Shown piece by piece: positions 14,853 to 18,462 of a stretch of 18,462 nucleotides of DNA. The notes beneath the pieces are model-generated. The model saw only the letters and a program-made list of their open reading frames with translations, did not search any database and had not been told where the DNA came from. The stretch lies in contig JBCCCC010000060.1 in assembly GCA_039033695.1 (NCBI GenBank), forward strand, positions 1 through 18,462, in the 5' to 3' direction. How positions within the stretch are numbered: position 1 is the stretch's first letter; each line of letters starts with the position of its first letter. Source of the stretch: CALBPI01 sp039033695 (lineage in GTDB: Bacteria; Pseudomonadota; Gammaproteobacteria; Steroidobacterales; Woeseiaceae). Position numbers and translations under genes: made by a program.

Positions 14853-15539
14853 TCAGTGGGTATGGCCACCATTCGTTTCGACCGCAGCAATCGCAGACGA
14901 TTCAATTTCGGTCACCAAAATATCGCGCAGCGCTGGCAATTGCCCGTGAAAAAAATGATCCGCCCCGGGCATCAATGCCATCCGCACACCGACAGGCTGC
15001 AAGTTCACCCAATCCAGCACATTGTCGGCATCGACCAACTCATCCTGCTCGCCCTGCACAATCAGCGTTCGCAAGCCGTCAGGAATGCGGCTTTCGGCCG
15101 CCATGATCCTGCCGACCGGTGGCGCAATGAGTATGAGACGTTCGGGCAGGAATTGCTGGCTGGCGCGCAACGCGATATCGGCACCGAACGAAAACCCGGC
15201 TAGCGACAGGCTGGCGGTCGGCCACCGCGCCCGAGCCCACTCGATGACAGCCAGCGCGTCATCGAGCTCACCGCGGCCCTCATCATAGTTGCCTTCACTT
15301 GCGCCGACGCCACGAAAATTGAAGCGCACGGCACCGATGCCGGACAGATTGAACGCACGCGCCAGCGTATGCACGACCTTATTGGTCATGGCACCACCAT
15401 GCGCTGGATGTGGATGACAAACGACCGCAACGTCGCCTGTTGCCAGATCGTCCGATGGCATCTCCACAAGAGCCTCTATGACGCCCGTGGGTCCGCTAAT
15501 CTCTGGTGTTTCACGCCGAACTGATTTGGGCATCCTCAT
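14853..15539 (-). CDS. Alpha/beta hydrolase (COG2945-like)
   Basis: A cytoplasmic serine hydrolase of about 228 residues with no signal peptide; the substrate is unknown. The order of motifs fits the fold: CHPHPAHGGAMTNKVV at about 41-56 (oxyanion-side loop typical of COG2945), RFNFRGVGASEG at 72-83, nucleophile S117 in GFSFG, D166 in QGEQDELVD and H195 in GADHFFHG, a complete triad. On the minus strand AAGGAG lies 4 bases before ATG 15539 and 10 before ATG 15533, so either could be the start. The frame stays open further upstream to 15608 inside the antiporter gene, but those residues look like a shadow. The gene thus overlaps the 3' end of the antiporter gene and is probably translated from that message. 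Confidence 0.85.
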   Translation of the reverse strand: MRMPKSVRRETPEISGPTGVIEALVEMPSDDLATGDVAVVCHPHPAHGGAMTNKVVHTLARAFNLSGIGAVRFNFRGVGASEGNYDEGRGELDDALAVIEWARARWPTASLSLAGFSFGADIALRASQQFLPERLILIAPPVGRIMAAESRIPDGLRTLIVQGEQDELVDADNVLDWVNLQPVGVRMALMPGADHFFHGQLPALRDILVTEIESSAIAAVETNGGHTH

Positions 15540-17349
15540 CGAGCTCCTTGATGGTCTGTGGTTTTGGCGGCATGAAATAGACAATGGTGTCGCCTGCCTT
15601 GGGTTCAAGCTCGGTTTGCGACGAAACGAACTGCACGTTGCCCTCTCCCTTTATCACGAGGATGGTCAGTGCGTCCGCACTGACATCGCCAAGGAAGTCG
15701 CTGTAACTGTAGCTCTCGCTAAGCCGGGTCTTGGCAAACGTCCAGCCACGCACGTGATTGCGCCAGAGCTTCTCGAACACTGCGTCTTTATCGAAAGCGA
15801 TATTGCCCCTGACCTCGCGTGCCACGGCTTTCGGGTCTTCCTTGTCGGTCCGGCCCATGGCAAGCTGGAACACATTCCCCTGACCTACTTCAGGAGCGAT
15901 CGACATGCATACCAGCGCGTTGTACGCGTCATTACTGGTCGCAGCCAGAACGGTTCGCACGTGCGCAAGCTCAACCGTCTCCTCAGCGAACTCCGACAAA
16001 ATCTCGCCATAAAAGACTGGCACCCCGGCCAAACGGGCATCGCGCAGGGCGTGCCAGCTGGAGTCAGAAATCAGTACGTTAACGTTCTGACTTTGCAGCG
16101 TTCGGGCAAGCTCGGTCGACCATGGCGAGGCGCCAACGATCACCACGCTGTCACGATGACGTGACGCCAAACCAAGACGCGCCGCGAGCCAATTGAGTGA
16201 AAAACCATGCAGCAGAACTGTCGTGAAAATCACCGCAAACACGAGTGGCAACAGCACGCTGGCATCATAGCCCTCGTCAACCAGTCGTGGGCCCATCACA
16301 CCAGCGGTCGCTGCAGCCACGATACCGCGCGGCGCGATCCACGCCAGCAACAACCGCTCACGAAACTCCATGCCAGCGTTGATGGTTGCCAGCATGATAG
16401 CGGCCGGACGCGCAATGATGAGCAGCGCGGCCACCAGCGCAATACCACGCCAACCGATAGACGTCAGCGACGACAGATCCAGGTCCGATGTCAGTAGCAC
16501 GAAAACAATCGACACTAGCATGATGGTGATGTACTCCTTGAATCGGCGCATGTCACCAAAGCCCGGCAGGTTCATGTTGGCAATCACGATACCCATAATC
16601 GTTACCGCCAGCAGACCAGCCTCATGCTGCATATAGTTTGACGCGACAAACACGATGAGCACCAAACCAAGCATGACAGGACTCTTTAGGTATTCGGGTA
16701 CCCAGCCGGCTCGAAAGGCACTACCAGTGAGCCAGCCACCGAGTCCGCCGAACAGTAGACCGGACAATATCGCAAGACCAAGTGATTGCACGACTTGCCC
16801 AACACCCGAGCCCTGGCCAGAAAACACGAAGAACTGGAACACAAGCACCGCAAGCAATGCGCCAATGGGATCGTTAACAATACCTTCCCACTTCAAGTAC
16901 GACGCCGTACGCCTGTTAAGCGCAGCCTGGCGCAGCAATGGCATGATCACTGTTGGGCCGGTAACGACCATGATCGCGCCAAAAACAAGCGACGTCGCAA
17001 CGTCGAGCCCGCCAATGAAATACGCGCAGGCGCCGGAGAACATCCATGCCAGCGGTGCGCCGAGATATACCAGTCGACGCACGCCACTCGCCGCATGCTT
17101 GAGTTCGGCCAGGTTGAGACTAAGGCCGCCCTCAAACAGGATGATCGCAACACACAGGCTAATCAAGGGGCGCAACAACTCGCCGAGTTGTGCGCTTGGG
17201 TCAATGAGGCCAAGACCAGGGCCGGCAATAAGGCCGGCTGCTGCCAACAGCACGATCGCAGGCAGTCGCAGCTTCCATGCCATCCATTGTGCGCCAATAC
17301 CAAGTGCGACAACGAATACGATGCCTATCGAGATGTAGTCTTCATGCAT
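15511..17349 (-). CDS. CPA1-type sodium/proton antiporter with C-terminal RCK-like domain
   Basis: An inner-membrane monovalent cation/proton exchanger involved in pH and salt balance. Residues about 5-395 hold 12 or so membrane helices. Family marks are FEGGL at 72-76, VTGPTV at 129-134, the ion-binding WEGIVNDP with N159-D160, and AWIAPRGIVAA at 336-346. Residues about 400-520 resemble the TrkA-N/RCK nucleotide-binding domain (SVVIVGASPWSTELARTL). About 535-595 resembles a TrkA-C fold (ADALTILVIKGEG). The glycine motif is degenerate (GASPWS instead of GxGxxG). ATG 17349 is chosen from the frame reaching 17448: AGGCGA lies 8 bases before it and MHEDYISIGIVF leads straight into the first helix, giving 612 residues. 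Exact ion specificity cannot be told. Confidence 0.9.
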   Translation of the reverse strand: MHEDYISIGIVFVVALGIGAQWMAWKLRLPAIVLLAAAGLIAGPGLGLIDPSAQLGELLRPLISLCVAIILFEGGLSLNLAELKHAASGVRRLVYLGAPLAWMFSGACAYFIGGLDVATSLVFGAIMVVTGPTVIMPLLRQAALNRRTASYLKWEGIVNDPIGALLAVLVFQFFVFSGQGSGVGQVVQSLGLAILSGLLFGGLGGWLTGSAFRAGWVPEYLKSPVMLGLVLIVFVASNYMQHEAGLLAVTIMGIVIANMNLPGFGDMRRFKEYITIMLVSIVFVLLTSDLDLSSLTSIGWRGIALVAALLIIARPAAIMLATINAGMEFRERLLLAWIAPRGIVAAATAGVMGPRLVDEGYDASVLLPLVFAVIFTTVLLHGFSLNWLAARLGLASRHRDSVVIVGASPWSTELARTLQSQNVNVLISDSSWHALRDARLAGVPVFYGEILSEFAEETVELAHVRTVLAATSNDAYNALVCMSIAPEVGQGNVFQLAMGRTDKEDPKAVAREVRGNIAFDKDAVFEKLWRNHVRGWTFAKTRLSESYSYSDFLGDVSADALTILVIKGEGNVQFVSSQTELEPKAGDTIVYFMPPKPQTIKELDEDAQISSA

Positions 17350-17515
17350 AAAGATTCGCCTGTTGAAGGTCGCCATTCTACATGGCGAGGATAGGCAGCG
17401 CTGAGCTTCGGATCTGCGGCCATTGCCGATTTGAGACTGTTTTGCCAACGGATCACTGGCCTCAGCATTGCAATCTCAACTAGACTGCAGCTGTTCGATT
17501 TATTAGCGGCCAACG

Positions 17516-18175
17516 ATGAATGGACTGAACCTCATAACAATTCTGCTGATTGCACTGGGTTGCTTGGCAGGCGTTTGCCTTGGCTGGCTGCTCCGTGGAG
17601 AGCGTCAATCTCGCGCGGAAGCCGTGCGCCACGCCAGGCAACAGGATCAGCTAAACGCCCAACAAACCGAAATCGACAAATTGCACCGGCAACGCGAGTC
17701 GCTGCAGGCGAAGGTGGACGATGCCAGCCACGGGCATCATCAGCAAAAGCGCCAGCTCGCCAGCATGCGCGAGGCGCTCGACGAGCAGGCTGCTCGCTTT
17801 CGAAAAAGCCAGAAGCGATTCCAGGAGATGCTCAGCCAACTTGCCGAAAGCAAGTCCTCCGAGCGACGTTTGAAGCGACAGCTCAAGCTACTCATTCGGC
17901 GTACGGCCGACGCGCGCGCCAACGGTGCGGATCCGTCGACAGCGCCCGTTGCGCGGGCAGTTGATCCGGAGGACCTGCAGCAGATTCGCGGCATCGGCCC
18001 GGCACTGGCACGCAAGCTGAACGCGTTGGGTATTCATCGCTTGCAACAATTAGCCGACCTTACCGAGGCCGACGCAGACGAGCTTGATGCGCAAATGAAG
18101 TTTCCCGGGCGCATACGCAGAGATCAATGGATCGAGCAGGCACAATCATTGGTTGAGCGTCTCGGCTCACGCTAA
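17516..18175 (+). CDS. Membrane-anchored coiled-coil protein with C-terminal helix-hairpin-helix domain
   Basis: 219 residues in three parts. Residues about 5-26 are a single membrane helix (LITILLIALGCLAGVCLGWLL). About 30-130 is a charged, Gln/Arg/Lys-rich coiled coil. About 150-215 is a helix-hairpin-helix module of the COG3743 type, with DLQQIRGIGPALARKLNALGI at 153-173 and a second helical part containing FPGRIRRDQWIEQAQ. GIGPALARKL is the DNA-binding hairpin pattern seen in nucleases and ribosomal-protein-like domains, so DNA contact at the membrane is possible but unproven. ATG 17516 has only a weak AGCGG upstream. Its stop overlaps the start of the OmpA-domain gene (TAATG), indicating coupling. 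The antiporter gene is divergent. Confidence 0.82.
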   Translation: MNGLNLITILLIALGCLAGVCLGWLLRGERQSRAEAVRHARQQDQLNAQQTEIDKLHRQRESLQAKVDDASHGHHQQKRQLASMREALDEQAARFRKSQKRFQEMLSQLAESKSSERRLKRQLKLLIRRTADARANGADPSTAPVARAVDPEDLQQIRGIGPALARKLNALGIHRLQQLADLTEADADELDAQMKFPGRIRRDQWIEQAQSLVERLGSR

Positions 18176-18462
18176 TGTTTGCGCGCATCGCCTGCCTGTT
18201 ACTGTGCGCCGCCGCGTTCATTCAGGTCAGCGCCAATGAGTCGCGGCGATACTGCAATGAACGTATCAATTACCTGCTTGTGCGCGAACAAATTGAATTT
18301 GAGCCGGGCACGTCGAACCTGCGCAGCACCAATCTGGGCGTCGTCGACAGCATTGCCGAAATCGCCGCGTGGTGCCCAGCGGCGGACATCATCGTCGAGG
18401 GTCATACCGATGACCGTGGCGATGCCGCACTGAATGCTGCCCTTAGCCTTGCGCGGGCGCGC
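18175..18462 (+). CDS. OmpA C-terminal-domain protein, 3' truncated by window
   Basis: The frame starts with ATG at 18175, sharing its A with the preceding TAA stop, and runs off the window after 96 codons. A signal peptide is evident (MFARIACLLLCAAAFIQVSA, probable cleavage after residue 20). The mature part opens an OmpA-like peptidoglycan-binding domain: IEFEPGTSNLRSTNLGVVDSIAEI, then VEGHTDDRGDAALNAALSLARA. This matches the family pattern GHTD-x2-G-x4-N-x2-LS-x2-RA. There is no beta-barrel before the domain, so this is a small or modular periplasmic protein, or larger beyond the window. Two cysteines (C27 and C69) could form a disulfide. Confidence 0.85.
   Translation, partial: MFARIACLLLCAAAFIQVSANESRRYCNERINYLLVREQIEFEPGTSNLRSTNLGVVDSIAEIAAWCPAADIIVEGHTDDRGDAALNAALSLARAR

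Noticed and set aside
15540..15608. Longer N terminus for the alpha/beta hydrolase
   Set aside because: The added residues lie wholly inside the antiporter gene and lack family features, and the ribosome site is downstream of that start.
16655..17338. Long plus-strand open frames opposite the antiporter gene
   Set aside because: They mirror a strongly supported membrane protein on the other strand and show only Pro/Ser/Thr/Arg-rich shadow composition.

Overview
The window looks like chromosomal DNA of a moderately GC-rich gammaproteobacterium of uncertain order. The evidence is the retained block of retraction ATPases (pilT, pilU), yggS, proC and yggT, together with YhcB/ZapG, DUF4426 and DUF6868 proteins that are typical of that class. 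From memory, in Pseudomonas aeruginosa a pyrB locus lies close to pilU-pilT-yggS-proC-yggT. The same genes recur here with other genes inserted between them. No insertion sequence, phage gene, CRISPR array, tRNA or rRNA was seen.

Layout. 1-1361 (+): the 3' half of pyrB, overlapping a PyrK-like FAD/[2Fe-2S] electron-transfer protein. 1371-2650 (-): two translationally coupled genes of unknown function. 2651-3522: a long gene-free stretch holding a likely promoter for the unknown pair and, further on, a Pho-box array facing phoX. 3523-5586 (+): a Tat-exported PhoX-type alkaline phosphatase, closed by a strong hairpin. 5755-6838 (+): a YhcB/ZapG-like envelope protein with a long acidic tail, then a small DUF6868 membrane protein. 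6847-7338 (-): a short beta-carbonic anhydrase. 7617-10940 (-): three consecutive type IV pilus retraction ATPase genes (pilT, pilU and a third paralogue with a changed His box). 11021-13224 (+): yggS, proC, yggT. 13324-13800 (+): a DUF4426 lipoprotein. 13942-14280 (+): an HU-like nucleoid protein with a hairpin in its leader and a strong terminator behind it. 14378-17349 (-): a TerB-like protein, an alpha/beta hydrolase and a CPA1-type antiporter with an RCK-like tail. 17516-18462 (+): a membrane-anchored coiled-coil/helix-hairpin-helix protein, overlapping the start of an OmpA-domain protein cut by the window end.

Most genes are ordinary housekeeping or envelope functions: pyrimidine and proline synthesis, phosphate scavenging, twitching motility, ion and pH homeostasis, division-linked envelope proteins and nucleoid structure. 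The points most worth a second look are the 11-bp-phased Pho half-site array before phoX, the third PilT/PilU paralogue with TGH changed to TGQ, the pyrB-pyrK overlap without visible pyrC or pyrD, the unknown gene pair, and the terminator-like hairpin in the HU leader. I found no convincing wholly new system.
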